47,355 bases of DNA from Clostridiaceae bacterium BRH_c20a (GTDB lineage Bacteria > Bacillota > Peptococcia > Peptococcales > BICA1-8). Numbering within the stretch: the stretch's first letter is position 1; each line of letters opens with the position of its first letter. Below, one piece after another: positions 7,857-16,868 of this stretch. The translations under genes were made by a program, and so were the position numbers. Where the stretch lies: positions 1-47,355 of the forward strand of contig LADT01000029.1 of the NCBI GenBank assembly GCA_000961765.1, read 5' to 3'. A model generated the notes under the pieces. It made no database searches, was not told where the DNA came from, and saw nothing but the letters and a program-made list of their open reading frames with translations.

Positions 7857-8847
7857 ATGAGTTCCAACGCAGAATTATTACTAAATAAACTAAAAGATAA
7901 TAGTTATAAACAAATTAAACGAATGATTTCGGAACCACAGGTTGAGAATTTATGGATAGATTTTAAGTGTAAGGAAGATAGAAATATTAACGTTAAAGCA
8001 TCTATTTCTGATAAAACTAACTTTGCTAAGGCATTGTCTGGGTTTACCAATGCATCAGGAGGGCTTTTAATATGGGGGATAGATGCTAGAAAAGATAGTG
8101 AAGGAATTTTTAATTACTCTGAACAGGCAATATCTAACGTAAGCTCATTTAGACAACAACTGGAAAGTCTGCTTCCCGATGCAGTTAGTAGGATACCCGA
8201 GGGTATAGAAATATTTACAATATTAATTCCAGTGAAAGCGATACTGGTTTTTTAGTTTTAATGTTCCTGAAAGTATTAAAGCACCTCATAGAGCCGAATT
8301 TAATATTCAGAGATACTATCGTAGAGTGGGTGATAGCTTTATTAAAATGGATCATGGTCACCTTGAAGACATGTTTGGAAGAAGACAACGACCTGATATA
8401 AATGTTAGATTCTCTTATAAAGAATTAGAAACAAGTCCTGATTTGCATAAATATCAATTCTTTGTTGAGTTTATAAATGAGGGGCGAGTTATGTGCAATT
8501 ATTATGGCTTTGACTTAATTTTTCCATCTGAATCATTTTTAGAAATAAGAGAGCAAGGAAGACCTGATGGGTCTGCTCCAAGACCTGCCTTTACCGGTAG
8601 ATATTTAAAAGAGGAAGTAAGCAAATATTCTGATATGATCAAGATATCATTTAGAAACGCAAGCGATGAGCCACCTTTATTCCCGGGTGAAAAAAAGCAA
8701 ATCACAAGAGCAGGTAGATTTACATATAAAGTGAACCAGAATATTAGAGAATACTACAATAATAGTGAATTACTTGCTCATGTTTATGGAGATAATTCTC
8801 CTATGAAAACTTTTACAATTAAATTTTCAGAAATAAATTGCTTTTAA
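7857..8847 (+). pseudogene. AlbA_2 (Schlafen-type) DNA-binding domain protein, frameshifted
   Basis: The first frame (7857-8255) has the AlbA_2 signature LWIDFKCKEDRN and ALSGFTNASGGLLIWGID. It then goes out of frame: a short SESDTGF piece in a second frame and FNVPESIKAPHRAEFN, YYRRVGDSF in a third continue the expected domain, and the third frame runs to 8847 with an unknown C-terminal domain of about 170 residues. So two indels lie near 8225-8256, the second at a run of T. AlbA_2 domains occur in predicted transcription regulators and Schlafen-like proteins. A good TAGGGGGGAACT ribosome binding site precedes ATG 7857. A sequencing error cannot be excluded. Confidence 0.7.
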
Positions 8848-8891
8848 TTTATAGATAAATCAAATTAATTTTTGTTTAGATATTATAGAAG

Positions 8892-9119
8892 ATGAGTAAA
8901 ATAAAACAGCAAAACAATATTAGAAATATAAAAGATATTAAAATAACTAGAATCAAATTTAAAAAATTTCACTTTAACCATATTCAACTAATATTGGCTA
9001 ATTCCTTAAGTCAATCTAGAAGGGGAAAGGGTATTAAATTTAGAAATACTAATGACATAATTAGGTGGCTTAAGGATGAAAAGAAAAGAGCAAAAATTAG
9101 AGAATCAGAGGATTTTTAA
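8892..9119 (+). CDS. Small basic protein, unknown
   Basis: 75 residues, rich in Lys, Arg, Ile and Asn (MSKIKQQNNIRNIKDIKITR at the start, NDIIRWLKDEKKRAKIRES near the end). There is no membrane segment and no domain I recognise; the charge suggests nucleic acid binding. The ribosome binding site is weak (AGAAG just before the ATG). It is followed three bases later by the next gene, so the two are probably co-transcribed. Confidence 0.5.
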   Translation: MSKIKQQNNIRNIKDIKITRIKFKKFHFNHIQLILANSLSQSRRGKGIKFRNTNDIIRWLKDEKKRAKIRESEDF

Positions 9120-9122
9120 ATA

Positions 9123-9611
9123 ATGAATTATCGATTATTTAGAAAAGAAATTAAGAAAAGAAAGGCCTTTTTAACTAAAAATAGGCTTACATTTCTAGAA
9201 TTCTTCCAGGCAAGTAAAAGCAATGGTAGATTGAGGAATAATTTTGTATTTTATATTCTTACTAGCAGATTATTATTTTTTAAGCTCTATAAACTAACAA
9301 AAATAGATATGCACGCTAAAGCAATGTATGAAAATCTCTATATAGCATTGCAATTATTAAGTAAAGAAAATGGCAACTCGAAAACTATTGCCAAACATTT
9401 ATTGAAAAGATATTTTGCTAGAAACAATTTAGTTAACATTAATGAAAATGAAGTTTCCTATGAAATAAAAAAGTATCTAAAAACTATTGTCACTCAATAT
9501 TATTTAGAAAAAAGTTATACGAAAGCTGATAGAGAATATTTTTATGAACTAATGGGTAATAAAAATATTGGTAACATAATTGAACAAATGTTTACAAAAA
9601 AAGTCCGTTAA
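9123..9611 (+). CDS. Hypothetical helical protein, unknown
   Basis: 162 residues, mostly helical and basic, with LTFLEFFQASKSNGRLRNN and FFKLYKLTKIDMHAKAMYEN. I do not recognise a family. AGAGGA lies 11 bases before ATG 9123. The stop codon lies inside the stem of the terminator at 9601-9622, so transcription ends directly at the gene end. It is paired with the 75-residue gene and could form a two-gene unit of unknown role. AT content and codon use match the adjoining recombinases. Confidence 0.6.
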   Translation: MNYRLFRKEIKKRKAFLTKNRLTFLEFFQASKSNGRLRNNFVFYILTSRLLFFKLYKLTKIDMHAKAMYENLYIALQLLSKENGNSKTIAKHLLKRYFARNNLVNINENEVSYEIKKYLKTIVTQYYLEKSYTKADREYFYELMGNKNIGNIIEQMFTKKVR

Positions 9612-9625
9612 AAAACGGACTTCTT
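9594..9625. terminator. Bidirectional terminator
   Basis: AAGTCCGTT (9601-9609) pairs with AACGGACTT (9614-9622). On the minus strand the stem is followed by a run of seven T, so it is strongest for the leftward small gene at 9932-10072; rightward it ends the gene that stops at 9611. Confidence 0.75.
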
Positions 9626-9931
9626 GCTATCAGTATAACCAGCGGTTTAACACCAAATGGAATCAAATGAGTATGCCGCCTTTCCGCCCTTATTTTAACA
9701 CTTTTTAACTGCAGAAGTTGAACAGTAAGACCGCTTGGAATTAAAAACCATGTTTCATTAGAATACAAAAAGGTATTAGTGAAAGCTATTCTAAATCTAG
9801 CCTGTGGGCGATCGAGGCTCTACCCTCAAAATTCTGAGGTTTATCGCTTTTGTTTTACAACAGGAAAGTTAAGGCTGAACACTATCGGTCAAAAAGTTTT
9901 TTTAGCGGAAAAGATGTTTAACCTTTAACGG
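9626..9931. other. Gene-free stretch with hairpin and short direct repeats
   Basis: No gene is visible. Around 9806-9853 there is a nested hairpin: GCGAT...ATCGC outside and CCTCA-AAATTC-TGAGG inside, followed by TTTTG. The motif CGGTCAA(A)...TTTTTTTAGCGG occurs at about 9888-9907 and again, slightly changed, at about 9929-9948 (CGGTCAAGGTTTTTTAGTGG). It could be the 3' untranslated region of the leftward small gene or a small RNA. Confidence 0.4.
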
Positions 9932-10072
9932 TCAAGGTTTTTTAGTGGGTATACAAATAGAAGCATCAACTGTGTTTTTAATAATATTTATTGTTTTAGG
10001 AGTACTATGTTTAAGGATGTTGCTAAGCTCTTCAATAGTAAAACCATTCTGTTGGCATTTTTTCTTTTTCAA
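9932..10072 (-). CDS. Short 46-residue protein with strong ribosome binding site
   Basis: On the minus strand GAGGAGGTAACAATT precedes a TTG codon at 10072, opening 46 codons that start MKKKKCQQNGFTIEELSNIL and end at TGA 9932-9934. The GAGGAGGT is the best ribosome binding site in this part of the window, which supports real translation. The protein is basic with one helical segment and no known domain. A bidirectional terminator follows at 9594-9625, roughly 310 bases downstream. It may be a regulator or a toxin or antitoxin peptide, but nothing in it decides this. Confidence 0.5.
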   Translation of the reverse strand: MKKKKCQQNGFTIEELSNILKHSTPKTINIIKNTVDASICIPTKKP

Positions 10073-10247
10073 AATTGTTACCTCCTCAAAAAAATTTGTA
10101 CACTATTTATATTTTAGAATAATATTTCTTAAAGTATACATAAAATAAATTATTTTAAAAAAGCTAACAAATTAATCATTTCTATTCTTAAAATTTTTAA
10201 ATGGTACTTTAGAAAATATGTATAAATTTCTAACATTCCAGCCATTA

Positions 10248-11684
10248 TTATGCTATTCCGTCTTCTTCAATTTCCGAACTTGGTAACGCAACAATTTCTG
10301 GAGCCTGTAAAGAACGTGTTGCTTTTTCAACTGTATCTAGATTATCAATATCAGAAACTGAATATCCACCTAATTCTTTAAACTTTCTTGCGGTTACTAA
10401 AACCCTATTTTCTAAAGTCCCAACAGCTTTATTATAAGCATCAACAGAGTTATCTAATCCTTTTCTAATATCTGCAAAATGACCAGCTAAAACCCTAATT
10501 CTATCATATAGTGTTTTCCCCAAATCGCTTATTGCTTGAGCATTCTCTGCGATTTTTTCCTGTTTCCATCCATAAGCAACGGCTCGAAGAAGAGCAATAA
10601 GAGTAGTAGGGGTAGCCAGTATAACCCGCTGTTCAACACCATATTCAATCAAAGATGGGTCTTGTTCCAAAGCAGCACTAAAGAATGTTTCACCAGGGAG
10701 AAACAAAATAACAAATTCAGGCGTAGAGTTAAATTGCTCCCAGTAACCTTTAGATCCTAATTGTGATAAATGATTTTTTATTTGTCTAGCATGATCCTTT
10801 AGCTTGTTTAGTTTTAGAGCCTCATCTTGGGTTTCTAATGCTTCAAGATATCCTTGTAATGGTGTCTTGGAATCAACAATTATTTGTTTGTTCCCTGGCA
10901 ATTTTATTATCATATCAGGGCGAAGACGAGTATTGTCTTTACTAACTGTCTCTTGCTGTAGAAAATCACAATGTTCTATCATTCCAGCCATTTCTACAAC
11001 CCGCTTAAGTTGCATTTCCCCCCAACGGCCACGAACAGTAGGACTCCGTAAAGCTTTTACTAAGTTTGCAGTTTCTGATTGTAATGCAAGCTGAGTAGTA
11101 TAAAGCGACTTTACTTGTTCATTTAAACCTTCATACGCCTTAATACGTTCTTTCTCAATTTCGCCTATCTTACCATCTACTTTTTCTAGTGATTCTTTAA
11201 GTGGTTTAATAACCTGATCTATTGCTTTTTGTCTTGTTTCTAAGTCTGATTTTGCAGAATCCTGATATTTCTCTAATGTGGTTTTGGCTAGTTCTAAGAA
11301 GGATTGATTATTACTCTTAAGTGCATCAGATGATAAGGCTTTAAAAGCGTCTAACAATTTTACTTGTGCCTTATCTACTAATGATAATTTTTCTTCAGCA
11401 TTTTTCCTTTCTTCATTAATTTGAGTTTTTAATTCGGATTGTTTTGTAACTAATTCTCTTACTTCTATTTCTAGCTCTGACATTTTTATTTCCTTATCTT
11501 TAACTTGATTTCTAAGTTCTTCGATAATTATATCTTTACCATTAATTCTTTCCATTAAAGTTGCTCGTTCAGCTTCAAATTCACCTTTTGCCATATTATA
11601 GGCACCTTTTACTTTTGATTGTAAAATTATAAAAACCATAATTCCACCAATGACTAGCCCTATAAGGATTGATATAATATCCAT
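10248..11684 (-). CDS. rmuC: RmuC family DNA recombination protein
   Basis: 478 residues in the usual RmuC order: one N-terminal membrane anchor (about 3-22), a long coiled coil (about 30-200), then the RmuC nuclease-like domain with [34 protein letters not shown] (a D-x-K catalytic pair) and [12 protein letters not shown]. RmuC limits rearrangements such as inversions at inverted repeats, and its fold belongs to the PD-(D/E)xK nucleases. GGGAGG lies 10 bases before ATG 11684. It is divergent from the PIN-domain gene. It is usually a housekeeping gene; its presence between repeat-flanked defence genes is notable but not proof of a defence role. Confidence 0.93.
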   Translation of the reverse strand: MDIISILIGLVIGGIMVFIILQSKVKGAYNMAKGEFEAERATLMERINGKDIIIEELRNQVKDKEIKMSELEIEVRELVTKQSELKTQINEERKNAEEKLSLVDKAQVKLLDAFKALSSDALKSNNQSFLELAKTTLEKYQDSAKSDLETRQKAIDQVIKPLKESLEKVDGKIGEIEKERIKAYEGLNEQVKSLYTTQLALQSETANLVKALRSPTVRGRWGEMQLKRVVEMAGMIEHCDFLQQETVSKDNTRLRPDMIIKLPGNKQIIVDSKTPLQGYLEALETQDEALKLNKLKDHARQIKNHLSQLGSKGYWEQFNSTPEFVILFLPGETFFSAALEQDPSLIEYGVEQRVILATPTTLIALLRAVAYGWKQEKIAENAQAISDLGKTLYDRIRVLAGHFADIRKGLDNSVDAYNKAVGTLENRVLVTARKFKELGGYSVSDIDNLDTVEKATRSLQAPEIVALPSSEIEEDGIA

Positions 11685-11856
11685 TTATCTATAACCTCCC
11701 AATGGTATTTACTTTGATATTACCATAAAGAGGTAAAATGGCAAAAAGCATTTCCAAACTTAAGCATAATTTGTAAAACTATAACAGGAAAAATAATAAT
11801 TTTAGGGAATATATACCTTATTAATATTTATGATGCATATTAATTGGAGGAAATTG

Positions 11857-12654
11857 ATGATCTATGTATTTTTAGATACAAATATCCTACTAAACAAACC
11901 AAATATTATCCATGATTTTATTGATAGGAAAATTAACATTGTAATACCTGTTACTATTTTTGATGAATTAGATAATCATAAAAAAAGAGATGACCTTGGA
12001 TATGCTGCTAGATCAACTGGAAGAGTAATTGAAAGTATTATAGCTAATACAAATTACTTGCACCTTACAAATGATTATAAGCAAGATCCTCACCTTAATT
12101 TAAAGAAAGCCGATGATAGAATTCTATCATCGGCGGTAGCTTTTTTTGAGCAAGGTAAGTTAGTAGTTCTAATAAGTAACGATAGGTTTTTGAGGTTAAA
12201 GGCTGAAGCATTTAAAATAAATGTATTTTCAAGCCTTAATAATTTTTATAATTCACAAATATATATAAAAAGCTTAGATTTAAATTCTACAAAAAACTTA
12301 CAACAAGCAACAAGAGACAATGATAATAAAGGTGAAGAAAAAATAACAAATAGAAGAGCGAAATCAAATAATTTCCTATCTTTAGAGGAAAAAAGAATGA
12401 TTTTAAATTCCTTTCATGAGCTTGCAGAGAAAAAAGATAATCAAAATAGATACCATTACTATTTTTTGAATAGTAAAACAGGTCGCAAGAATATAGCCCG
12501 TGAATTTATTGCTTCAGGAAATGGTTATATATATGGAGAAAATTTGCCCCAATATCAAAAATTAACAGACCCTAGAGGATGGGTAAATGTAAAATATTTT
12601 ACTAAGGAAGAACTTATTGAATTAGTAACTAAAGCTATAGAGGCTCATAAATAA
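11857..12654 (+). CDS. PIN-domain ribonuclease-like protein
   Basis: 265 residues from ATG 11857, chosen because TTGGAGGAAATTG precedes it, although the frame is open from 11830. The N-terminal 120 residues form a PIN domain of PhoH/YlaK type: FLDTNILL (first Asp), TIFDELDNHK (Glu/Asp), ADDRILSSA and ISNDRFLRLKA (later acids). PIN domains are Mg-dependent RNases. The C-terminal part (about 180-265), with RGWVNVKYFTKEELIELV, is unknown to me and no PhoH ATPase domain follows. It is single, without an antitoxin gene, and divergent from rmuC. Confidence 0.8.
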   Translation: MIYVFLDTNILLNKPNIIHDFIDRKINIVIPVTIFDELDNHKKRDDLGYAARSTGRVIESIIANTNYLHLTNDYKQDPHLNLKKADDRILSSAVAFFEQGKLVVLISNDRFLRLKAEAFKINVFSSLNNFYNSQIYIKSLDLNSTKNLQQATRDNDNKGEEKITNRRAKSNNFLSLEEKRMILNSFHELAEKKDNQNRYHYYFLNSKTGRKNIAREFIASGNGYIYGENLPQYQKLTDPRGWVNVKYFTKEELIELVTKAIEAHK

Positions 12655-12789
12655 TTAAGCGTATCATTGAAAGTTATTGTCCTAATGTCTATTAATGGGA
12701 AACTGAAATGTTTCACTTAATGAGGATTGATAATTAAATATGACGAACAAAAATTGAAGGTATTTGTAACTATATAAGGAAAATTATAG

Positions 12790-12954
12790 ATGAGGATTAT
12801 CTTAATACACCCTCAACCTGACAAAGTTGGTAATAGTGTGCGATTCCTTAGAGAACTTATAGGGATAAACCATATCCACCAAGATGTTAGTGAATATGCA
12901 CTACTACTTGGAGTAAGGAGGATAAATGAAAATAACAAAAGAAGATTTGATTGA
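12790..12954 (+). CDS. Possible short leader gene overlapping the CBASS effector
   Basis: 54 codons starting MRIILIHPQPDKVGNSVRFL, with AAGGAAA seven bases upstream. It ends at TGA 12952-12954, overlapping the first 29 bases of the CBASS effector gene in another frame. Such an overlap would couple the two. I recognise no domain, and it could equally be an open frame by chance or a remnant. Confidence 0.35.
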   Translation: MRIILIHPQPDKVGNSVRFLRELIGINHIHQDVSEYALLLGVRRINENNKRRFD

Positions 12955-14017
12955 ACTATTCAAAATACTAATACCGTTTGCTAATAAACCAATAGAGTCG
13001 TTCATCATTAAATTCTTCCTCAACATGGGAAGAGCTTTAATCATCGGACTTTTTACAAAACCATGGTGGGAATCAGTTGTTTTAGAACTAATTGATAAAC
13101 AGTTTGGTACGAATTTTAGTTCTTCAGGGAGCACACTAAGTTGGGGTTTATTTGGAATGGCAATATTATCTTGGGTAATTGCATTAGTTTTTTATTGGTT
13201 GACGGTTTATAAGCAGAAACAGCCTAAGAAAAGAGCAATATCTATTTATCAACATTCTGTAGAAAATGTAGTCGATAGAAATCCTATTTCGGATGATGAG
13301 AGTATATATGAGATTGATTTAACTCGTGAACTACGCGTTAAAACTAAACATAATGTATTAAATGCATTGGAAAAGCAATTTGAAAGAACACTCACAATTC
13401 AAGAAACTATAAAACGTGAAGAGCATACTAATGTCAATTATTATGGATTGGCAAGTGTTCCTTTTACAATGCTTCTTGGCTATTGTATATCTGATAAGTA
13501 TAAAACGACATTCAATGAATGGGATAACAATAGAAAGAAGTGGGTTCGGTTAACTACTGATAACAATTATCCTCAAATAGAAGTTAAGTCCAAATATGGA
13601 TTAAATAAAGATTCAAGAGTTGGGGATTTGATTATAAGAGTCAATTTCACAACTGAAGTTATGGATGAACATATTGAGAATCTTGATTTGGAATCATTGA
13701 ACGTTATCGACTTTGGAGTAACGAAACCTGAAAGAGGATTAATAAAATCTGAAGCTCAAATAGTTAAGTATCAAGAGAAATTTAGGAATCTACTTGATGA
13801 TATCAATGCGTATTATCCAAATATCAAGAGATTGCATGTCTTTATGTCTGCACAGCCATCAATAGTATTCTCTCTTGGTAGTAAGATTAGTGAACGGATG
13901 GATGCAGAAGTTATTGTATACGAACATTCAAAAAAAGGAAGTATTAGATATCCTTGGGGGATACGACTTTCCAAAAGTAATAAAGATATGGAAAGTATGA
14001 TCGTTAAATTAAGTTAG
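12926..14017 (+). CDS. CBASS effector: two-TM SAVED-domain protein
   Basis: 363 residues. The N-terminal part has hydrophobic segments at about 30-50 and 72-95 (LSWGLFGMAILSWVIALVFY), and the C-terminal half is a SAVED domain, recognised by IKRLHVFMSAQPSIVFSLGS and AEVIVYEHSKKG. SAVED domains bind cyclic oligonucleotides made by a CD-NTase, and membrane-anchored versions are thought to damage the inner membrane and kill infected cells. GTAAGGAGGATAA precedes ATG 12926. The CD-NTase follows 10 bases later, giving a type I (two-gene) CBASS with effector first. No Cap2/Cap3 or HORMA/TRIP13 genes are present. Confidence 0.88.
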   Translation: MKITKEDLIELFKILIPFANKPIESFIIKFFLNMGRALIIGLFTKPWWESVVLELIDKQFGTNFSSSGSTLSWGLFGMAILSWVIALVFYWLTVYKQKQPKKRAISIYQHSVENVVDRNPISDDESIYEIDLTRELRVKTKHNVLNALEKQFERTLTIQETIKREEHTNVNYYGLASVPFTMLLGYCISDKYKTTFNEWDNNRKKWVRLTTDNNYPQIEVKSKYGLNKDSRVGDLIIRVNFTTEVMDEHIENLDLESLNVIDFGVTKPERGLIKSEAQIVKYQEKFRNLLDDINAYYPNIKRLHVFMSAQPSIVFSLGSKISERMDAEVIVYEHSKKGSIRYPWGIRLSKSNKDMESMIVKLS

Positions 14018-14027
14018 GGGGGACTAA

Positions 14028-15362
14028 ATGTACTCGCTGGGTAATGATTTTATTAGATTCTATTGGAATCACGTTGTACTTTCAGCACAAGAGACTAAAA
14101 ATCTGAGAGAAAAGTATCAGATTAATATTAACAGAGTGAAAAATGGGCTTAGTGAATATAATGAAGAGAATAAGACTTCATATGAATTATTAGAACATGT
14201 TGTCCAAGGTAGTGTTTCTATGGCTACTATTACACAGAATGACGACCAAAATTACGACATTGATGTTGCAGTTGTCTTTGATACTGATGAACTACCTGAA
14301 GGGACTACTGCAACAAAGAACATTATTGTGGATTCATTGAAGAGAAAGTGCAAAAGTTTCAATACAGAACCTGAATTTAAAACCAACTGCATTAGAATAC
14401 AGTACGAAGATGGATATCATATTGATTTTGCAGTATATAGAAGAAGCGAAAAAAATTTCTTTGGAAGATATGAATATGAACATTGTGGTAGTCAGTTCCG
14501 AAGAAGAGACCCAAGAGCAATCAATCGATGGTATTTAGGTGCTGATGCCGAAAAGGGAGGCTACTTGAATCCTATTGTTAGACTTCTAAAAATGTTCACC
14601 AAATCGAGGAGCTCTTGGAATATGCCTGGTGGGTTGATATTATCTGTTCTAGCATATGAATGTTTTGGTAATGGTGAAACTATTGAAGAAGTATATGTTG
14701 AAACGCTGAAGAATATTTACAATAGATTATTTTGGAATACGGAAGTGTTGAATCCAGTAGATACAAGCACAAGTCTTCTACTAACAGAAGCTGATAACAT
14801 TCGAATTGATAATCTAAAGAAAAGGTTGGAGACATATCTCGAAAAACTTGAAGTTCTGGAGAATTGGGGATGCTCTAGAAAAGAAGCTATTGATGCTTGG
14901 GAAGTATTTTTTAACCATAGCTATTTTATTGATTTGAAGAATGATGAGGTCAACCATGAAATCATTCTTCATGATGAAGAAAAATATATTAATGAGCTAT
15001 TTTATATTAGTAATGAGAAATCTCTTGAGCTGGACTGTTATGTTATAAATAATGACTCAGGAACCGTTGAGAGATTGTCGAATATTCTAAGCAAAGGTAA
15101 GAAAATCCCTCTTAAAAGAGAATTAGAGTTTTTCATTAATGAAACAAATGTAAGTTATCCATATAAAGTATATTGGAAAGTTAGAAATTCTGGTGATGTT
15201 GCCCTTTCAAAGAATATGTTAAGAGGAGATATATCTACAACTGGAAATGATACTAGAAGCAAAGAAGAAAGCTCTTTTGCGGGTAATCACTATGTCGAGT
15301 GTTATTTAATTAAGAATGATGTTTGTGTTGCAACAGATATTATTAGTGTTCCTATAGGATAA
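14028..15362 (+). CDS. CBASS CD-NTase (cyclic oligonucleotide synthase) with AGS-C sensor domain
   Basis: 444 residues with the polymerase-beta-like nucleotidyltransferase core: GS at 61-62 (QGSVSMATIT), metal-binding acids D77 and D79 (YDIDVAVVFD) and the third acid D133 (YHIDFAVY). The C-terminus has the adenylyl/guanylyl and SMODS sensor fold (AGS-C): VYWKVRNSGDVA, LRGDI, SSFAGNHYVECYLI. The enzyme makes a cyclic nucleotide second messenger on phage infection that activates the SAVED effector just upstream. AGGGGGGACTAA precedes the ATG. The exact product (cyclic di- or trinucleotide) cannot be read from the sequence. A terminator follows at 15367. Confidence 0.92.
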   Translation: MYSLGNDFIRFYWNHVVLSAQETKNLREKYQININRVKNGLSEYNEENKTSYELLEHVVQGSVSMATITQNDDQNYDIDVAVVFDTDELPEGTTATKNIIVDSLKRKCKSFNTEPEFKTNCIRIQYEDGYHIDFAVYRRSEKNFFGRYEYEHCGSQFRRRDPRAINRWYLGADAEKGGYLNPIVRLLKMFTKSRSSWNMPGGLILSVLAYECFGNGETIEEVYVETLKNIYNRLFWNTEVLNPVDTSTSLLLTEADNIRIDNLKKRLETYLEKLEVLENWGCSRKEAIDAWEVFFNHSYFIDLKNDEVNHEIILHDEEKYINELFYISNEKSLELDCYVINNDSGTVERLSNILSKGKKIPLKRELEFFINETNVSYPYKVYWKVRNSGDVALSKNMLRGDISTTGNDTRSKEESSFAGNHYVECYLIKNDVCVATDIISVPIG

Positions 15363-15366
15363 TCGG

Positions 15367-15390
15367 AAAGGCCTCTTTTAGAGCCTTTTC
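15367..15390 (+). terminator. Terminator of the CBASS operon
   Basis: AAAGGCCTC-TTTTA-GAGCCTTTT forms a stem with one bulged C directly after the CD-NTase stop codon. The T-run is short. Confidence 0.6.
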
Positions 15391-15734
15391 ACATCTGTAA
15401 AAGAATAAAGGGGATAGGTTCGTTGTCCTAGATACATCTACTTTTATATGAATAGTTATATAAGATCGCAGTTACAACGATACGGGAACCGTACAATAAG
15501 ATTATTTATGATATTCTAATTTATAAATCAGAGTAGATTATAAATATGCCGGTTCGGGGTAATTTCACCATAACCGGTTTTTATACTTGAATCAATGGCT
15601 TTAGACTGTAGGTGTCTAAACACATGAAATAAAAGTTATAAGAAGACAATGTAACAGATTAACTTCAAACAAGATTATCAGCCCTAAAGAAAAATTACTT
15701 AAAGGGTTGTATTGAGGGCAATACATGCTTATTC
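15391..15734. other. Intergenic stretch with one hairpin
   Basis: No gene is visible. CCGGTT (15549-15554) pairs with AACCGG (15572-15577), followed by TTTTTAT, a plausible weak terminator. The rest shows nothing I can name. Confidence 0.45.
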
Positions 15735-16091
15735 TTGAGAATTCAAGGCAAGAATTGCAAAACCCTTGACTGTGTCAAGCAAAAAGGAGTAGATTATTGT
15801 TTCAACTGTGGTACCTTTCCTTGTGAGTATTTGATGCCACTTGCCGATGGGGCAGATAAAATTTCCACAAATATTAAACCATATAATCTTTGTTTAATGA
15901 AAAGAATTGGTATTGATGCTTGGGTCAAAAAAGCTAGTGATATCAGGAAAACATGTTTCACTAAAAAGATTGTAATTGGTATAAGTGGGGCAAAGAGGAT
16001 TAGGGCTAGGGAAAATAGGTTTATTATCCCAATAAATAAGAAAATATTAAAAGAGATATACTGTTGTAGCATAATCAATTGCACATTATAA
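15735..16091 (+). pseudogene. DUF3795 Cys-rich protein, fragment
   Basis: The frame starts inside a zinc-binding-like Cys cluster: GKNCKTLDCVKQKGVDYCFN, then CGTFPCEYLMPLAD. This pattern is that of DUF3795 proteins, common and uncharacterised in Clostridia and methanogens. The usual N-terminus with its first cysteines is missing, there is no start codon with a ribosome binding site (only TTG 15735), and after DIRKTCF the frame appears to shift, so the C-terminus is not native. It is probably a remnant. Confidence 0.6.
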
Positions 16092-16497
16092 AAAGGGTGC
16101 CTAAGTATTTGATTAGCACCGCAAAATTTTTAGTTTAATATGAAATTTACATCTATCCATTACAAAGAAATATCAATAGGAGATAGAGTCAACCATGTTT
16201 ACTAAGTTTATAGGAAATATAAGGTAAATGGCTAAATTAAAAGCGTAGTATCTGTATGCGGAACGGCGGGGTAAGTTGGGTTGTGCTGCCAAAATTTTCA
16301 TCCTCTTCTTTTGGCTTTCTTCGTTAACGATATATATAATATTATTAAAGACAGATGAATATTAATATAAGTTTCAGCAATTCGCGATCGTAAGTTTGAC
16401 AACTTTATTGTTGTCTAATTAACTATCGCTTTTTTCATTGATGTAGTTAATTACCGTCTTAAGTTTTTCCGAAACTATTTATTAAAGGATGGATCTA
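16092..16497. other. Intergenic stretch
   Basis: GGTGC...GCACC at about 16097-16121 forms a weak hairpin after the DUF3795 fragment. The remaining ~370 bases show no gene or strong structure. Confidence 0.4.
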
Positions 16498-16698
16498 ATG
16501 AGTTTAACATTTCAACTGACAGTATTTTTTAACCTCAATTCAGATGGTACTTTTGATGGAGCAAGTTACGGTTATAGGGTTTACGACGATTATGTTCTAC
16601 GGATTATTGTAACTTATTACATATTAGGCCTTTTTTTCATTAAAGGATTAACGGTGATTTTGTTGAATAATATCGGTATAACTGAAAAAACGACATAA
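16498..16698 (+). CDS. Small membrane protein, unknown
   Basis: 66 residues from ATG 16498 (MSLTFQLTVFFNLNSDGTFD), with one hydrophobic segment (YVLRIIVTYYILGLFFIKGL). AAAGGATGG lies upstream, and a terminator follows immediately. The last codons, ITEKTT, and the terminator lie in a repeat found again at 33206-33303, where only the 3' end of such a gene remains (TEKTA, stop). That suggests a real gene family whose second copy was lost. No function can be given. Confidence 0.45.
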   Translation: MSLTFQLTVFFNLNSDGTFDGASYGYRVYDDYVLRIIVTYYILGLFFIKGLTVILLNNIGITEKTT

Positions 16699-16770
16699 CT
16701 TAAAGCTACCTTACTCTGGAAAAGTGGGAGGTAGTTTTTTATATGTTCCGATAATGTAGCTAATGTCTAT
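16681..16770 (+). repeat. Direct repeat with terminator, copy 1 (partner 33206-33303)
   Basis: Starts ACTGAAAAAACGACATAA, includes the terminator hairpin AGCTACC...GGTAGT-TTTTT (16704-16740) and ends CTAATGTCTAT. The copy at 33206 is about 75-80% identical with a few indels. The two copies bracket the TerB, Avs-like and phosphoesterase genes. Confidence 0.7.
16704..16740 (+). terminator. Terminator after the small membrane protein gene
   Basis: AGCTACC (16704-16710) pairs with the GGTAGT at 16730-16735, followed by TTTTT. It is nearly the same structure as the terminator at 33228-33266. Confidence 0.75.
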
Positions 16771-16848
16771 CCTGAAAACTACTTTGTTATGCAAGACAAA
16801 AAAGGCAAAAAGAAACCAGACCCAAGCAAATGGGTGGGCATAAAATAA
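16755..16848 (+). pseudogene. Orphan C-terminal gene remnant
   Basis: One frame reads NVANVYPENYFVMQDKKGKK then PDPSKWVGIK and a TAA. The composition is protein-like rather than random for this AT-rich DNA, but the upstream part runs into the terminator, so only the tail of a gene is left. I do not recognise the family. Confidence 0.3.
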
Positions 16849-16868
16849 ATCTAAAATTGAATTGTTAT

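Noticed and set aside
9945-10148. Rightward 67-codon hydrophobic frame
   Set aside because: It lies opposite a leftward frame with a far better ribosome binding site; the hydrophobic look comes from T-rich codons.
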